From the NCBI GenBank assembly GCA_017302135.1, contig JAFLDZ010000004.1, positions 124,001-188,000 of the forward strand: a DNA stretch of 64,000 nt, written 5' to 3'. Below are positions 1 through 10,712 of the stretch, piece after piece; positions within the stretch are counted from its first letter, which is position 1, and every line of letters starts with the position of its first letter. This DNA is from Lysobacterales bacterium. GTDB taxonomy: Bacteria; Pseudomonadota; Gammaproteobacteria; Xanthomonadales; Xanthomonadaceae. The notes beneath the pieces are model-generated. The model saw only the letters and a program-made list of their open reading frames with translations. It was not told the origin of the DNA and made no database searches. Made by a program: the position numbers and the translations under genes.

Positions 1-1016
1 TTGTTGCGGTAGTCGTTTTCGCCGGGCACGTTCATCTGCCGCCAGCGCGCGCCGGTGGCGAGGATCACCGATTTCGATTTCAGCGAAGCGCCGCTGGCGA
101 GCTTCACTTCAACCAGACCATCGGCGCCAGCCGGGATCAGCTGTTCCGCGCGCTGCAGATTCATGATGTCGACGTCGTAGTCGCGCACGTGGCGCTCCAT
201 CGCTGCGGCCAGCTTCGGGCCTTCGGTTTCGGGCACGGAGACGAAGTTCTCGATCGCCATCGTGTCCAGCACCTGTCCGCCGAAGCGCTCGACGGCGATG
301 CCGGTGCGGATGCCCTTGCGCGCGGCATAGATCGCCGCCGCCGCGCCGGCCGGGCCGCCGCCGACGATCAGCACGTCGAACGCGTCTTTCGAGGCGATCT
401 TCGCCGCTTCGCGCGCACCGGCGCCGGTGTCGAGCTTGGCCAGGATTTCTTCGACGCCCATCCGGCCCGCAGCGAAGATCTCGCCGTTGAGAACGACCGT
501 CGGTACCGACATCACCTGGCGCGCGTCGACTTCGCTCTGGAACAGCGCGCCGTCGATGGCGACGTGTCTGATCTTCGGATTGAGCACGGCCATCAGGTTC
601 AGGGCCTGCACCACGTCAGGGCAGTTCTGGCAGCTGAGCGAAAAGTAGGTTTCGAAAAGATATTCACCGTCGAGCGCGCGGACCTGTTCGATCACGTCCT
701 GCGCCAGCTTCGACGGATGCCCGCCGACCTGCAGCAATGCCAGCACCAGCGAAGTGAATTCGTGGCCCATCGGAATCCCGGCGAAGCGCAGCGAAATGGT
801 TTCGCCCGGCGTGGACAGCGCGAACGACGGCACGCGGTCGCCGGTTTCGCGCGCTTCGCGCAGGGTGACCAGATCCGACAGTCGGGTCAGTTCGACCAGC
901 AGCTCGCGGAGCTCCTGCGACTTCGCGCCATCGTCGAGCGCGGCGGTGATCGCGACCGGGCGGGTCAGCTTCTGCAGATAGGTCTGGAGCTGGTTTTTGA
1001 GATCGGCATCGAGCAT
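1..1016 (-). CDS. ahpF: Alkyl hydroperoxide reductase subunit F (partial, C-terminus beyond window)
   Basis: AhpF is the cytoplasmic flavoprotein that passes electrons from NAD(P)H through its N-terminal thioredoxin-like domain to AhpC. The start is the ATG at 1016-1014, giving the N-terminus [14 protein letters not shown]. About 338 of the usual 520-530 residues are inside the window; the frame is open at base 1. The N-terminal domain carries the redox motif CQNCPD near residue 130. The FAD-binding fingerprint [10 protein letters not shown] lies near residue 217, and a second conserved stretch, ATGARWR, follows. The C-terminal NAD-binding half with its redox cysteines is not visible. It lies downstream of ahpC on the same strand, 260 bp away across a hairpin-rich spacer, the usual ahpCF order. 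Confidence 0.95.
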   Translation of the reverse strand, partial: MLDADLKNQLQTYLQKLTRPVAITAALDDGAKSQELRELLVELTRLSDLVTLREARETGDRVPSFALSTPGETISLRFAGIPMGHEFTSLVLALLQVGGHPSKLAQDVIEQVRALDGEYLFETYFSLSCQNCPDVVQALNLMAVLNPKIRHVAIDGALFQSEVDARQVMSVPTVVLNGEIFAAGRMGVEEILAKLDTGAGAREAAKIASKDAFDVLIVGGGPAGAAAAIYAARKGIRTGIAVERFGGQVLDTMAIENFVSVPETEGPKLAAAMERHVRDYDVDIMNLQRAEQLIPAGADGLVEVKLASGASLKSKSVILATGARWRQMNVPGENDYRN

Positions 1017-1276
1017 GGCCGGTTCCTTGCGTGTGGGCGGGAGCGGGGAGGGAGAGGCTGCGTTTGCAGCAGCGGTCTGCGTCGGCGGACGTGAGCCGGG
1101 GGAGGGGAGACCGGCATGGGGAGAGAGGCCGTCCGGAGCGGTGCAAACCGCTGCTGCAAACGAAGCGGGCAGGTCGCCTGCCGACCCTCCCCCGCTGGCG
1201 GAGGAGGGCGATTCGCAGGAAGCGAATGGGTGAGGCGGAAATCAGATCGGGTTGGAAACCAGATCGGGCTGGAAAA
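1017..1276. repeat. Hairpin-rich ahpC-ahpF spacer with 16-bp inverted repeat
   Basis: This 260-bp spacer has no credible gene. It holds a perfect 16-bp inverted repeat: cgtttgcagcagcggt at 1061-1076 and its reverse complement at 1147-1162, separated by 70 bases. A second G/C-rich dyad (ccctcc / ggaggg) lies near 1190-1210. The sequence between the arms is purine-rich (ggggaggg, gggggagggg). It could attenuate ahpF expression relative to ahpC or be an interspersed repeat; which of these is not decidable from the sequence. Confidence 0.55.
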
Positions 1277-1840
1277 TCAGATCTTGCCGACCAGATCCAG
1301 CGACGGCTTCAGGGTCTCGGCGCCTTCCTTCCACTTCGCGGGGCAGACCTGGCCCGGGTGGCTGGCGACGAACTGGGCCGCCTTGAGCTTGCGCAGTGTC
1401 TCGGAGACGTCGCGGGCGATCGCGTTGTCGTGGATTTCGAGGGTCTTGATCACGCCTTCCGGGTTGATGATGAAAGTACCGCGCAGCGCCAGACCTTCTT
1501 CTTCGATATGCACGTCGAAGGCGCGGGTCAGCTGATGGGTGGGGTCGCCGACCAGCGGGAACCTGGCCTTGCCGACCGCCGGGGAGGTTTCGTGCCAGAC
1601 CTTGTGCGAGAAGTGCGTGTCGGTGGTGACGATGTAGACCTCGGCGCCGGCCTTCTGGAATTCGTCGTAGTTGTCGGCGGCGTCCTCGACTTCGGTCGGG
1701 CAATTGAAGGTGAAGGCGGCCGGCATGAAGATCAGGACCGACCACTTCCCCTTGAGCGTCTCGTCGGTGACCTGGACGAATTCGCCGGCGTGGAAAGCGG
1801 TGGCTTTGAAGGGTTTGACTTGGGTATTGATGAGCGACAT
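1277..1840 (-). CDS. ahpC: Alkyl hydroperoxide reductase subunit C (2-Cys peroxiredoxin)
   Basis: AhpC reduces H2O2, organic peroxides and peroxynitrite and is recycled by AhpF. The 187-aa length matches the family. The peroxidatic cysteine is Cys47 in FTFNCPTEVED and the resolving cysteine is in the C-terminal motif VCPAKWKEG near residue 166. The ATG at 1840 gives the standard N-terminus MSLINTQVKPF. It is the first gene of an ahpC-ahpF pair. The upstream region carries an OxyR-like dyad, so peroxide induction is expected. Confidence 0.97.
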   Translation of the reverse strand: MSLINTQVKPFKATAFHAGEFVQVTDETLKGKWSVLIFMPAAFTFNCPTEVEDAADNYDEFQKAGAEVYIVTTDTHFSHKVWHETSPAVGKARFPLVGDPTHQLTRAFDVHIEEEGLALRGTFIINPEGVIKTLEIHDNAIARDVSETLRKLKAAQFVASHPGQVCPAKWKEGAETLKPSLDLVGKI

Positions 1841-1911
1841 GGAATGTCCTTGAGTGGGGGTGGGTGAAAGATGGGGTCGATCGCAACGAGGAGAAGGTTA
1901 GGCGAAGCCAT

Positions 1912-1966
1912 TTGATTGATCCAATCAATTGATATGATATTAACGATAGTCAATAACTATCATTAA
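1912..1966 (-). promoter_or_regulatory. OxyR-like dyads upstream of ahpC
   Basis: Two dyads lie in an AT-rich island. At 1945-1961 the sequence is gatagtcaataactatc, an ATAG-N7-CTAT half-site as in the OxyR consensus, flanked by further near-palindromic bases (1940-1966). Seven bases nearer ahpC is a poorer second half-site. At 1912-1928 is the perfect dyad ttgattg-atc-caatcaa. A TTGACT on the ahpC strand lies inside the first dyad and could be a -35 box. Assignment to OxyR rests on motif shape and the ahpC context; Fur-like recognition cannot be excluded. Confidence 0.6.
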
Positions 1967-1975
1967 GCATTTCCC

Positions 1976-2002
1976 GGCAGAGGCAGAGGCAGAGGCAGAG
2001 GC
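1976..2002. repeat. Hexanucleotide tandem repeat (GGCAGA, about 4.5 copies)
   Basis: The unit ggcaga is repeated about four and a half times between the ahpC promoter and the 3' end of the esterase gene. It is short and outside both coding regions, so it may vary in copy number between strains. Confidence 0.8.
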
Positions 2003-2014
2003 CTACAGGACGCG

Positions 2015-2893
2015 TCAGGGTTTGGCGGGGAGATGCATGAAGGCCCGGATGGCCGGCAGCAGGGCGGGCTGTCGGCCGGGCACGCGCAGGGCGACCAGCG
2101 GGGCGAGGTGCCCGGCCTCCGGCAGCCAGACCAGGGTCGTTTCCACACCGACGCCTCGCAGCTTCTCGGCGAGTTCCCGGCTGTCCTTCGCTTCCACCGT
2201 CATGTCGGCGGTGCCGTGCACCAGCAGGAACGGCGGCTCGTCGCCATCGACGAAGTTCACTGCCTGCGCGCGTGGCCACTGCGCCTCGGGGCCGAAGACG
2301 TCTTCATAGCCCGCGATCTCGAAATCGTAGGGTCCCGACAGACCGATCACGCCGGCCAGATCGCGCGGCCGCAGGCCATGCGGCGCGAGATAACGCGCAT
2401 CGGTGCCGATCAGCGCGGCGATCTGCGCACCGGCGGAATGGCCGGCGACGAACAGCCGCTGCGGATCGCCGCCATGGTCGGCTGCATGCGCTCGCGCCCA
2501 GGCCACCGCGCGCGCGCCGTCTTCCACGAAGCCCGGAAAGGTCGTGCGCGGGAAGGTGCGGTAATCGGCGACGATCGCCAGCACGCCCTGCTGCGCCAGC
2601 CGGTGGCCGATGAAGCGGTACTGCGCTCGATGGCCTTGCTTCCAGTTGCCGCCATAGAAAAAAATGACCACGGGCACAGGGCCGGTCGTCGCCCCGACCG
2701 GCCGGTACACGTCCAGCGCCAGGCCGTGCTGCCGGTCGTAGATGACGCTGGAGGCCGGTGCGGAGGCGCCGACATTGGCGATGCCGAATCCGGTGCTCTG
2801 GCAGCCGGCGAGCAGGCCGGCGAGCCATGCGATCGCGAATGCCGCGAACGGGAAAGCGCGAGGGCGTCGTGGATGGATCGCTGGAGTGGGCAT
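2015..2893 (-). CDS. Alpha/beta-hydrolase (esterase/lipase-like), predicted lipoprotein
   Basis: The protein looks like an acyl-ester hydrolase anchored in the envelope. The start at 2893 ([12 protein letters not shown]) is preferred because it yields a signal sequence ending in the lipobox LLAGC; an upstream extension of the frame overlaps prmC and has no such logic. The 292-residue protein has the oxyanion-hole motif FFYGGNW, the nucleophile elbow GHSAG, an acidic residue in HGTADMTV, and a catalytic-type histidine in EAGHLAP. This is the BD-FAE/carboxylesterase pattern. The substrate is unknown. It is divergent from prmC. Confidence 0.8.
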   Translation of the reverse strand: MPTPAIHPRRPRAFPFAAFAIAWLAGLLAGCQSTGFGIANVGASAPASSVIYDRQHGLALDVYRPVGATTGPVPVVIFFYGGNWKQGHRAQYRFIGHRLAQQGVLAIVADYRTFPRTTFPGFVEDGARAVAWARAHAADHGGDPQRLFVAGHSAGAQIAALIGTDARYLAPHGLRPRDLAGVIGLSGPYDFEIAGYEDVFGPEAQWPRAQAVNFVDGDEPPFLLVHGTADMTVEAKDSRELAEKLRGVGVETTLVWLPEAGHLAPLVALRVPGRQPALLPAIRAFMHLPAKP

Positions 2894-2929
2894 GGGTGTC
2901 CTGAATTGCACTGGGTGTCCTTGATTGCA
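2894..2929. repeat. Short direct repeat at the esterase start
   Basis: Two imperfect 17-bp copies lie at 2894-2910 (gggtgtcctgaattgca) and 2913-2929 (gggtgtccttgattgca), 15 of 17 bases identical, with a 19-bp period. They sit between the divergent esterase and prmC starts, next to the esterase ATG. Confidence 0.6.
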
Positions 2930-2980
2930 TGGGCTGCGGGAAGCGCCGGCATGGTCGTGCCAGCGGCTACGATATCGACC

Positions 2981-3814
2981 ATGGATACGACTCCCCGTCC
3001 CCGGCTGGATGCAGTGTTGCGCGAAGCCCGTGAACGCATCGACGAGGTCGATGCCCGGGTGCTGCTGGCGCATGCGCTCGAACGCTCATCGGCGTGGCTG
3101 TTCGCGCATGGCAACGACATCATCGAAGCGGATGCGCTGGATCGCTTCGAAACCCTGCTCGCGCGCCGTGCGCGGGGCGAGCCGGTGGCCTACCTCACCG
3201 GCCGGCGGGCGTTCTGGTCGTTCGAGCTGATGGTCTCGGCGGACACGCTGATCCCGCGCCCCGAAACCGAACTGCTGGTGGAGCTTGCGCTGGAGCGTCT
3301 GCCTGCCGGGTCGGAATCGCGCGTCGCCGATCTGGGTACCGGCAGTGGCGCGATCGCGCTGGCGCTGGCGCACGAACGTCCGCAGGCGCGGGTGGTCGCG
3401 CTGGACGTGAGCGCTGGAGCGCTCGATATCGCGCGCGCCAATGCGCGCGAATTGGGCCTGCGCAACCTCGAATTCCGCCAGGGCGACTGGCTGCAGCCGC
3501 TGGCCGACGAGCGCTTCGATCTGATCGTCAGCAATCCGCCCTACATCGCTGATGCCGATCCGCATCTGGACGCGCTGCGCTACGAACCCGCGCCCGCGCT
3601 GTCGTCGGGCGCCGATGGTCTCGACGCCATCCGCATCATTGCCGGCGCGGCGCCCGCGCATCTGCGCAGCGGCGGTTGGCTGCTGCTGGAACACGGCTGG
3701 GACCAGGGCGATGCCGTGCGCGCGCTGCTGCAGGCGGCGGGTTTCGACAGCGTGGAGACCCGCCGCGATCTGGAACACCGTGATCGGGTGACGCTTGGCA
3801 GACGCACGCATTGA
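2981..3814 (+). CDS. prmC: Peptide chain release factor N5-glutamine methyltransferase
   Basis: PrmC (HemK) methylates the GGQ glutamine of release factors RF1 and RF2 using S-adenosylmethionine. The ATG at 2981 gives [16 protein letters not shown] and a 277-residue protein, the normal length. The N-terminal helical domain contains the [18 protein letters not shown] block, followed by the SAM-binding motif [14 protein letters not shown] near residue 120 and the diagnostic catalytic motif [13 protein letters not shown]. The gene is monocistronic here and divergent from the esterase. Confidence 0.95.
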   Translation: MDTTPRPRLDAVLREARERIDEVDARVLLAHALERSSAWLFAHGNDIIEADALDRFETLLARRARGEPVAYLTGRRAFWSFELMVSADTLIPRPETELLVELALERLPAGSESRVADLGTGSGAIALALAHERPQARVVALDVSAGALDIARANARELGLRNLEFRQGDWLQPLADERFDLIVSNPPYIADADPHLDALRYEPAPALSSGADGLDAIRIIAGAAPAHLRSGGWLLLEHGWDQGDAVRALLQAAGFDSVETRRDLEHRDRVTLGRRTH

Positions 3815-3876
3815 GGCGACGGTGGCACACTTGGACATCCGAGCATCCTCCATCCGCATCGACCACCGGACCCGCC

Positions 3877-4215
3877 ATGGCCGTCAGCCACCCCGCCATC
3901 CTGCAGCATGCCTTTCTCGATGAGATGTACCGGGACAGCTACTTTCCGGATGCGCTAGTCGACAAGGGCAAGGACATCCTGCTGCGCCTGTGCGACAGCA
4001 TCGAGCTGGAAAAGCCGCGCGACCTCGAAGCCCTCTACGCGATTACGCACGCGGCCACCGACGAATTCAACGCACTGGCCGAAGCGTTCTACGAGCACGA
4101 CAGCGAAATCGAGACGGCGGCGCGCGAATGCATCGCCGGGGAATTCGCTTTCATCGCAAGCACCTACGGTTTCGACGCCGACATCGAGGAAATGATCGCA
4201 ACCCGCGACTGGTAA
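3877..4215 (+). CDS. DUF5713-like conserved protein
   Basis: This 112-residue acidic cytoplasmic protein of unknown function starts at the ATG at 3877 (MAVSHPAILQHAFL). Characteristic segments are FLDEMYRDSYFPDALVDKGK, ITHAATDEFNALAEAF, SEIETAARECIAGEF and FDADIEEMIATRDW at the C-terminus. From memory these match DUF5713, whose role is not established; a profile search would settle this. It has no signal peptide and no membrane segment. It follows prmC by 62 bp and precedes pip by 67 bp on the same strand. Confidence 0.7.
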   Translation: MAVSHPAILQHAFLDEMYRDSYFPDALVDKGKDILLRLCDSIELEKPRDLEALYAITHAATDEFNALAEAFYEHDSEIETAARECIAGEFAFIASTYGFDADIEEMIATRDW

Positions 4216-4282
4216 GCTCACGAGACCGGCGCGGAATGTCTCCGTCGCCGCACGCCACGCAACGCAGAGACACGACATCATC

Positions 4283-5227
4283 ATGCGCACGTTCTATCCC
4301 GAACTCGACACCTTCGATACCGGCACACTGAAAGTCGACGACCGCCATACCCTGTACTACGAACAATGCGGCAACCCCAACGGCAAACCGGTAGTGATGC
4401 TGCACGGCGGCCCCGGTGCCGGCTGCAGTTCGAAGATGCGCCGTTTCCACGATCCGTCGAAATACCGCATCGTGCTGTTCGACCAGCGCGGCAGCGGCCG
4501 CTCCACGCCACACGCGGATCTGGTCGATAACACCACCTGGACGCTGGTCGCCGACATCGAAACGCTGCGCGAACATCTGGGCATCGCGTGCTGGCAGGTG
4601 TTCGGCGGTTCGTGGGGCTCGACGCTTGCGCTGGCCTATGCCGAAACGCATCCCGACAAAGTCACCGAACTGGTGCTGCGCGGCATCTTCATGCTGCGCC
4701 GCTGGGAACTGGAATGGTTCTATCAGGAAGGCGCCTCGCGGCTGTTCCCCGACGCGTGGGACCATTACCTCGCCGCGATTCCGCCGGTCGAACGCCATGA
4801 TCTGATCTCCGCCTATCACCGCCGCCTCACCAGCGATGACGAAGCCACGCGGCTCGCCGCCGCGCGTGCATGGAGCGTGTGGGAAGGCGCGACCAGCTTC
4901 CTGCACATCGACGAGGATTTCGTCGCCGGTCACGAAGACGCCGCGTTCGCGCTCGCGTTCGCGCGCATCGAAAACCACTATTTCGTCAATGGCGGTTTCT
5001 TCGAGGTCGAAGACCAGTTGCTCCGCGACGCCCACAAGATTGCAGACATTCCGGGCGTGATCGTCCACGGCCGCTACGACGTGGTCTGCCCGATACAGAA
5101 TGCGTGGGATCTGCACAAGGCGTGGCCGAAGGCGCAGTTGCATATCTCGCCAGCGTCGGGACATTCGGCCTACGAGCCGGAGAATGTGGATGCGCTGGTG
5201 CGGGCGACGGACAAATTCGCGTCGTGA
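4283..5227 (+). CDS. pip: Prolyl aminopeptidase (proline iminopeptidase, family S33)
   Basis: The enzyme releases N-terminal proline from peptides in the cytoplasm. The 314-residue length fits the monomeric S33 type. It shows the family marker MLHGGPGAGC near residue 40, the FDQRGSGRS loop, the nucleophile motif GGSWGSTLALAYA near residue 110, the acid-bearing HGRYDVVCP and the catalytic histidine in ASGHSAYEPE. The ATG at 4283 aligns with the normal N-terminus MRTFYPELDTFDTG. The gene appears transcribed alone and converges on the next gene. Confidence 0.95.
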   Translation: MRTFYPELDTFDTGTLKVDDRHTLYYEQCGNPNGKPVVMLHGGPGAGCSSKMRRFHDPSKYRIVLFDQRGSGRSTPHADLVDNTTWTLVADIETLREHLGIACWQVFGGSWGSTLALAYAETHPDKVTELVLRGIFMLRRWELEWFYQEGASRLFPDAWDHYLAAIPPVERHDLISAYHRRLTSDDEATRLAAARAWSVWEGATSFLHIDEDFVAGHEDAAFALAFARIENHYFVNGGFFEVEDQLLRDAHKIADIPGVIVHGRYDVVCPIQNAWDLHKAWPKAQLHISPASGHSAYEPENVDALVRATDKFAS

Positions 5228-5310
5228 ATCGCAACCCTGCGGATGGATGTCTGCCGTGATCGAAACGGTGCGCGACACGCGCACCGTATTTCAGTGTTTG
5301 GCGATGTTGT

Positions 5311-5910
5311 CTAGAAACCCACCCATGCGCGCCCGGTGTCGCTGGCGAGCAACAACAGTGCGATGACGTTGAGGGCGACCGTGCCCCAGAACGTGCTCTG
5401 GAATGCGGCCTTGCGCGACTTGTGCCGGAACACGCGCTGCGCCAGCAGCGCACCCGGCCAGCCGCAGATGAAACCGAGAAAATGCAGCCTCGACTCCGGT
5501 GTGCGCTGTCGGCCGGCGGTCGCCGCCGATTTGTCGAGCCCGTAGACGATGAAGGCGATCGCGCTGACCGCCGCATAGGCCAGGAGTAAGTTCATCGGCA
5601 ACTGCCCGGTGAACACCGTCCCGGCCAGCGTCGCCACGAACAGCAGCGCGAATACCGGCCCGAACCAGCCGGGCTTGGCGCGGTCGTCCGCAGGCGCGGT
5701 ATCGCCGACGAAACGGATCGCGTTGGCCTGCAGCCGGCCGCGCGCGTCGCGGGTGACGGTGTAGGTGATGAGGTCGCCATCGAGCGGACGACGTGATGCT
5801 CTGGCGAAGGCCTTGATATGGACGAAGGCGCGGTCGCCGCCGCCGTTCGGCACGACGAAGCCGAAGCCCTTGTCGTCGTTCCAGTCGCCGAGTCGTCCCT
5901 GATAGCGCAT
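5311..5910 (-). CDS. Cold-shock-domain / DUF1294 membrane protein
   Basis: The protein joins an N-terminal cold-shock OB-fold (residues 1-70) to a DUF1294 membrane domain. The RNP-like motif is DDKGFGFVVP and the second is AFVHIKAF. The second half has about four hydrophobic segments and the DUF1294 hallmarks VYGLDKSAA, LHFLGFICGWPGAL and HKSRKAAFQ. The 199-aa length and this fusion are common in Gammaproteobacteria. The function is unknown; a nucleic-acid-binding domain tethered to the inner membrane is the plain reading. Confidence 0.88.
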   Translation of the reverse strand: MRYQGRLGDWNDDKGFGFVVPNGGGDRAFVHIKAFARASRRPLDGDLITYTVTRDARGRLQANAIRFVGDTAPADDRAKPGWFGPVFALLFVATLAGTVFTGQLPMNLLLAYAAVSAIAFIVYGLDKSAATAGRQRTPESRLHFLGFICGWPGALLAQRVFRHKSRKAAFQSTFWGTVALNVIALLLLASDTGRAWVGF

Positions 5911-5939
5911 GCGATGTGATCGTGTGGAGTGTCGCGATT

Positions 5940-6593
5940 TTAGCGCGCGCGCCCGTCTTCGTATCCTGCAAGATCTTCCTGTATCAGCAGTGCCTGCAGC
6001 TGCGCTGCCGAGGCACGCCGCATCGGCTTCTCGTCGATCGACGACAGCGGCGCCTGCCGCAGGGCATCGTGCGGCAGCACGGCGATGTCGAAGCCCATAT
6101 CTTCGGCGGAGAACAGCCAGACCGGGCAGTCGAGCGCGCGCTCGCGGTCGAGGCGCATGCGGCGGCTGCGGGTCTCGGCGGGGATGCGATGGTCTTCGAG
6201 GAAGCGCGGCACGGCTTCGGCATCGTCGGTGTAGAGGTGTAGCTGCACCGGTGCGTTGGCGTCCGCAGTGCCGTCGAGGACCGGGCCGACGAGACGGGCA
6301 TCGAACGGCGCGAAGAATTCCAGCGCGCGCAGCGCGGCATCGCGACGCTGGCGCAGCGCGTTGACCTGCGCTTCGCCCTGGAACAGTCGCTGGTATTCGC
6401 GCAGCGCGTCTTCGATCTCGCGGTTGCGCGGCAGCGAGGCGTCGTCGTGGATGCCGAGCCGCTGCGCGGCCTTGAGTTTGGCTTGATGGAAATCGCGGAT
6501 GCCGCTTTCGGCGATGAGCCGGGCGGCTTCATGGGCGAGGCGCGCGCGTCGCTCGCGGGTCTTCGTTTCGGCGTGTTGGCGGGCGTGGTGCAT
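5940..6593 (-). CDS. Conserved hypothetical protein, possibly nucleotidyltransferase-fold
   Basis: A 217-residue cytoplasmic protein without signal peptide or membrane segments. It begins with an Arg/Ala-rich helix (KTRERRARLAHEAARLIAE) and has a central block, FAPFDARLVGPVLDGTADAN, followed by VQLHLYTDDAEAVPRFLEDH. The pattern FxPRLVGxVLxGTA is reminiscent of the GS motif region of polymerase-beta-like nucleotidyltransferases, and I recall this family as widespread but uncharacterised. The catalytic acidic residues cannot be assigned with confidence. It runs in the same direction as, and 29 bp upstream of, the cold-shock/DUF1294 gene. Confidence 0.6.
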   Translation of the reverse strand: MHHARQHAETKTRERRARLAHEAARLIAESGIRDFHQAKLKAAQRLGIHDDASLPRNREIEDALREYQRLFQGEAQVNALRQRRDAALRALEFFAPFDARLVGPVLDGTADANAPVQLHLYTDDAEAVPRFLEDHRIPAETRSRRMRLDRERALDCPVWLFSAEDMGFDIAVLPHDALRQAPLSSIDEKPMRRASAAQLQALLIQEDLAGYEDGRAR

Positions 6594-6599
6594 GATCAG

Positions 6600-6821
6600 C
6601 GTCCCGGCGGGGCCTGGGGATGACTGTAACGGAAGCGGTGCTGGATGTGGGTGCGGCGGCCACAGGTCGGCTGCGGGCTTTTTACCTCTCCCGCCGGGAG
6701 AGGTCGCCGCGCAAAGCGCGGCCTGAGGGTGCGGGTGCCCACGATGGTCGCTTGCGCACGAACCCTCACCCCGACCCCTCTCCCGATGGGAGAGGGGGCA
6801 AAGCGCCGGTTCGTGCCGCGA
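6600..6821. repeat. Intergenic hairpin repeats downstream of mrcA
   Basis: This spacer has two strong dyads. At 6685-6703 cctctcccg and cgggagagg flank a single base. At 6775-6797 cccctctccc and gggagagggg flank a 3-base loop. Both belong to the CTCTCCC/GGGAGAG type of interspersed hairpin seen between genes in this lineage. The one at 6775 is directly downstream of the mrcA stop and could serve as its terminator, although it lacks a clear T-run. No gene is seen. Confidence 0.6.
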
Positions 6822-9374
6822 TCAGAAAATATCGAACGACTCTTCGCTCGGCAGCGCGTCGTCGTTGCCGTAGTCGACGTAGGTATCCATCTTTTCGAGA
6901 TCCTCGACCTTCACGTATTCGGTGATGCCGCCGCCGCCATTGGTGGGCAGCAGCTGTCCGCTGGCGGTGACCGCGACCTTGACCATGCCGTCGGGCGGGT
7001 CGTTGGCGGCGATCGGCACGTCGGTCAGCGCGACCTTCATATAGTCGATCCAGATCGGCAGCGCCGCCTTGCCGCCGTATTCGCGGTAGCCCAGCGTGGT
7101 GTTGTCGCTTTTGCCCACCCACACGGTGGTAATGAGATTGCCGCCGGTGCCGGAGAACCAGGCGTCGCGATGGTTGTTGGTGGAGCCGGTCTTGCCGCCG
7201 ATGTCCTCGCGGCCGAGGCGCCTCGCGTCGGTGGCGGTGCCGCGCAGCACCACGTCGCGCATCATCGAGGTGAGCTGGTAGGCGATGCGTTCGTCGATGG
7301 CGCGCGGCGCCAGCACGGCGTCCGCGGGCAGTGCTGCCGGCGCTGCCGCTTTTGCGGCGGCTTTCTTGTCGTCGGGTTTGGCGGCGGCGGGTTTGGCGCT
7401 GCCGGCGGGGCCGAGGTCGAAACCATCGACCACGCTGGACGCCGGCGTGGCCGGCTGCCCGGCACGTCCGTTGGCGCAGCTGCGGCAGGCGATGGCCGGC
7501 TTTTCCTTGAAGATGACCTTGCCTTCGCGGTCCTTCACTTCATCGATGAACCACGGGGTGATGCGGAAGCCGCCGTTGGCGAACGTCGCGTAGCCGCGCG
7601 CCACCGACAGCGGCGTCAGCGAAGGCGTGCCCAGCGAGATCGACAGATTCGGCGGCAGTTCTTCTTCCTTGAAGCCGAACTGGGTGATGTATTTGCGGGC
7701 GTATTCGACCCCGATCGCGTCGAGCATGCGCACCGAGACCAGATTGCGCGACTGCACCAGCGCTTCGCGCACCCGCACCGGGCCGGCGAAACCGCCGCCA
7801 TCGTTCTGCGGGCGCCAGACTTTGCCGGCGCGCATGCGGAACACCACCGGGGCATCCAGCACGATCGAGGCCGGGTTGTAGCCGCGCTCGAACGCGGCCG
7901 CATAGATGAAAGGCTTGAACGACGAGCCGGGCTGGCGGCGGGCCTGGATGGCGTTGTTGAATTTGCTGCCGGCGAAGCTGTAGCCGCCGACCAGCGCACG
8001 CAGTGCGCCGGTGTCGGCGTCCAGCGACACCAGCGCCGATTCTGCGCGCGGCAATTGATCCAGGCGCCAGGTGACCGGGCCGGCGGGAACGGGCGCCGGG
8101 GCGGCGGCTGCAACCTCGCCCACCTTGGGGGTTTTCGGGTCAGGCTTGGCTTCGGGCACGATTTTGCGCACCCGGGCCACATCGCCGCGCTTGAGCAAGG
8201 CGGCCGGCGACTTGCCGGTCCAGCGCGAGGTGTCGGGGCCGAGATCGAGCACGGTGCCGTCGGCCAGGACCACTTGGGCATTGCTGCCGCTGGTGGCCAG
8301 GACCAGTGCGGCCAGCAGTGCGCCGCGAGGCGGGAAAGTGCGTAAACGGGTCGCGGCGGTGGCGGCATCCTCGTTGGCGGGCAGCTCGATGCGCTGGAGC
8401 GCCTTGGGGTTCCAGCCATGGCGGTGGTCGTAGGCGCCGAGGCCATCGCGCACCGCACTGTCGGCGGCGGCCTGCAGCACCGGGTCGATGGTCGTGGTCA
8501 CGTGGTAGCCCTTGGTCAGGGCTTCCTCGCCGTACCGCGCGATCATTTCCTGGCGCACCATCTCGGCGATGAACGGCGCGGAGACTTCGATCGGCCGCTC
8601 GTGCGGACTGGCGTGCATCGCTGCGGCTTGCGCGGCCTGCTCCTCGGCGACCGAAATCATGTTCAGCTCGCGCATCCGCTGCAGCACATAGTCCCGGCGG
8701 ACCTTGGCGCGGGGGGGATTGTTCAGCGGATTGCCGCTGGACGGGAATTTCGGGATCGCCGCCAGCGAGGCCATTTCGTCCAGGCTGAGCTGCTCCAGCG
8801 GCTTGCCGTAGTAGAACTCGGCGGCAGCGCCCACGCCATAGGCGCGATTGCCGAAGAAGCTTTTATTGAGATAGAGCTCGAAGATCTCGTCCTTGGTCAG
8901 TTCGGTTTCCATCTTGCGCGCCAGCAGCATTTCCGAGAATTTGCGCTTGTAGCTGTACTCGGGGCTGAGGAAAAACATTTTTGCGACTTGCTGGGTGATG
9001 GTGGAGCCGCCGGCCACGCGCTTCTTGTCGGTGAAGAGGATCTCCTTGATCGCGCGGGCCACCCCCTTGTAATCGACGCCGCCGTGCTCGTAGAACCGGG
9101 CATCTTCGATCGCAATGAAGGCGTCCTTGAGCGGCTTGGGCACCTTTTCGATCTTCACGGGGTAGCGCCGGGTCTCGCCGAACAGGCCGATCAGGCGCCC
9201 GTCGCGCGCATAGACGTAGAGCGGTTCCTGCAATTCGATGGTGCGCAGGGTCTGTACGTCCGGGAGCTTGGACGAGACACTGGCATAGACAAGCCAGAAA
9301 CCGATGCCCCCGACCAGCAGGCCAAGAAAGGACAACAGGAGCGCCCAGCGCAGGAAGCGACGAATACGGGACAT
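6822..9374 (-). CDS. mrcA: Penicillin-binding protein 1A (bifunctional class A PBP)
   Basis: This inner-membrane enzyme polymerises and cross-links peptidoglycan. The 850-residue protein has a signal anchor (residues 9-30) and a GT51 glycosyltransferase domain with [11 protein letters not shown] near residue 90 and [13 protein letters not shown] near 125. An OB-like insert follows, then a transpeptidase domain with SSFK near residue 480, SRN and KTG (GGKTGSTNN near 728). All catalytic motifs are present. The linker around residues 640-690 is Ala/Pro/Lys-rich ([16 protein letters not shown]). The gene is divergent from pilM, the arrangement typical of Xanthomonadaceae and Pseudomonas. Confidence 0.96.
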   Translation of the reverse strand: MSRIRRFLRWALLLSFLGLLVGGIGFWLVYASVSSKLPDVQTLRTIELQEPLYVYARDGRLIGLFGETRRYPVKIEKVPKPLKDAFIAIEDARFYEHGGVDYKGVARAIKEILFTDKKRVAGGSTITQQVAKMFFLSPEYSYKRKFSEMLLARKMETELTKDEIFELYLNKSFFGNRAYGVGAAAEFYYGKPLEQLSLDEMASLAAIPKFPSSGNPLNNPPRAKVRRDYVLQRMRELNMISVAEEQAAQAAAMHASPHERPIEVSAPFIAEMVRQEMIARYGEEALTKGYHVTTTIDPVLQAAADSAVRDGLGAYDHRHGWNPKALQRIELPANEDAATAATRLRTFPPRGALLAALVLATSGSNAQVVLADGTVLDLGPDTSRWTGKSPAALLKRGDVARVRKIVPEAKPDPKTPKVGEVAAAAPAPVPAGPVTWRLDQLPRAESALVSLDADTGALRALVGGYSFAGSKFNNAIQARRQPGSSFKPFIYAAAFERGYNPASIVLDAPVVFRMRAGKVWRPQNDGGGFAGPVRVREALVQSRNLVSVRMLDAIGVEYARKYITQFGFKEEELPPNLSISLGTPSLTPLSVARGYATFANGGFRITPWFIDEVKDREGKVIFKEKPAIACRSCANGRAGQPATPASSVVDGFDLGPAGSAKPAAAKPDDKKAAAKAAAPAALPADAVLAPRAIDERIAYQLTSMMRDVVLRGTATDARRLGREDIGGKTGSTNNHRDAWFSGTGGNLITTVWVGKSDNTTLGYREYGGKAALPIWIDYMKVALTDVPIAANDPPDGMVKVAVTASGQLLPTNGGGGITEYVKVEDLEKMDTYVDYGNDDALPSEESFDIF

Positions 9375-9575
9375 GGTTGGGGGAATCCTGGGGGCGAAAG
9401 GTGTACTGATAGCGGTGGCGAATTATAGGGGACCCGCCCCCGGCGCTGTCGCGCGGTCGCGGGGAAGTCCGGAAAGCGGGTCCGATGGGGCGGGCCGGCG
9501 ACCAGGCGAGCGGCCCGGACAGGGCTTCAGGTCGTGACAGAGGTCACTCTGAGAACGATCGGAAGTGATGGGGAG

Positions 9576-9604
9576 TTGCCTTAAAGTTGAAAGTCCGTTA
9601 TTTA
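9576..9604 (+). promoter_or_regulatory. Candidate sigma-70 promoter of pilMNOPQ
   Basis: A TTGCCT (9576-9581) is followed after 17 bases by TATTTA (9599-9604), in the AT-richest part of the mrcA-pilM spacer and 50 bases before the pilM start. The match to consensus is moderate, so this is a candidate only. Confidence 0.35.
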
Positions 9605-9605
9605 A

Positions 9606-10711
<1,106 letters not shown>

Positions 10712-10712
<1 letters not shown>

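Noticed and set aside
6645..8345. A 566-codon plus-strand frame opposite mrcA
   Set aside because: It runs from intergenic hairpins into the antisense of PBP1A and has no signal or domain.
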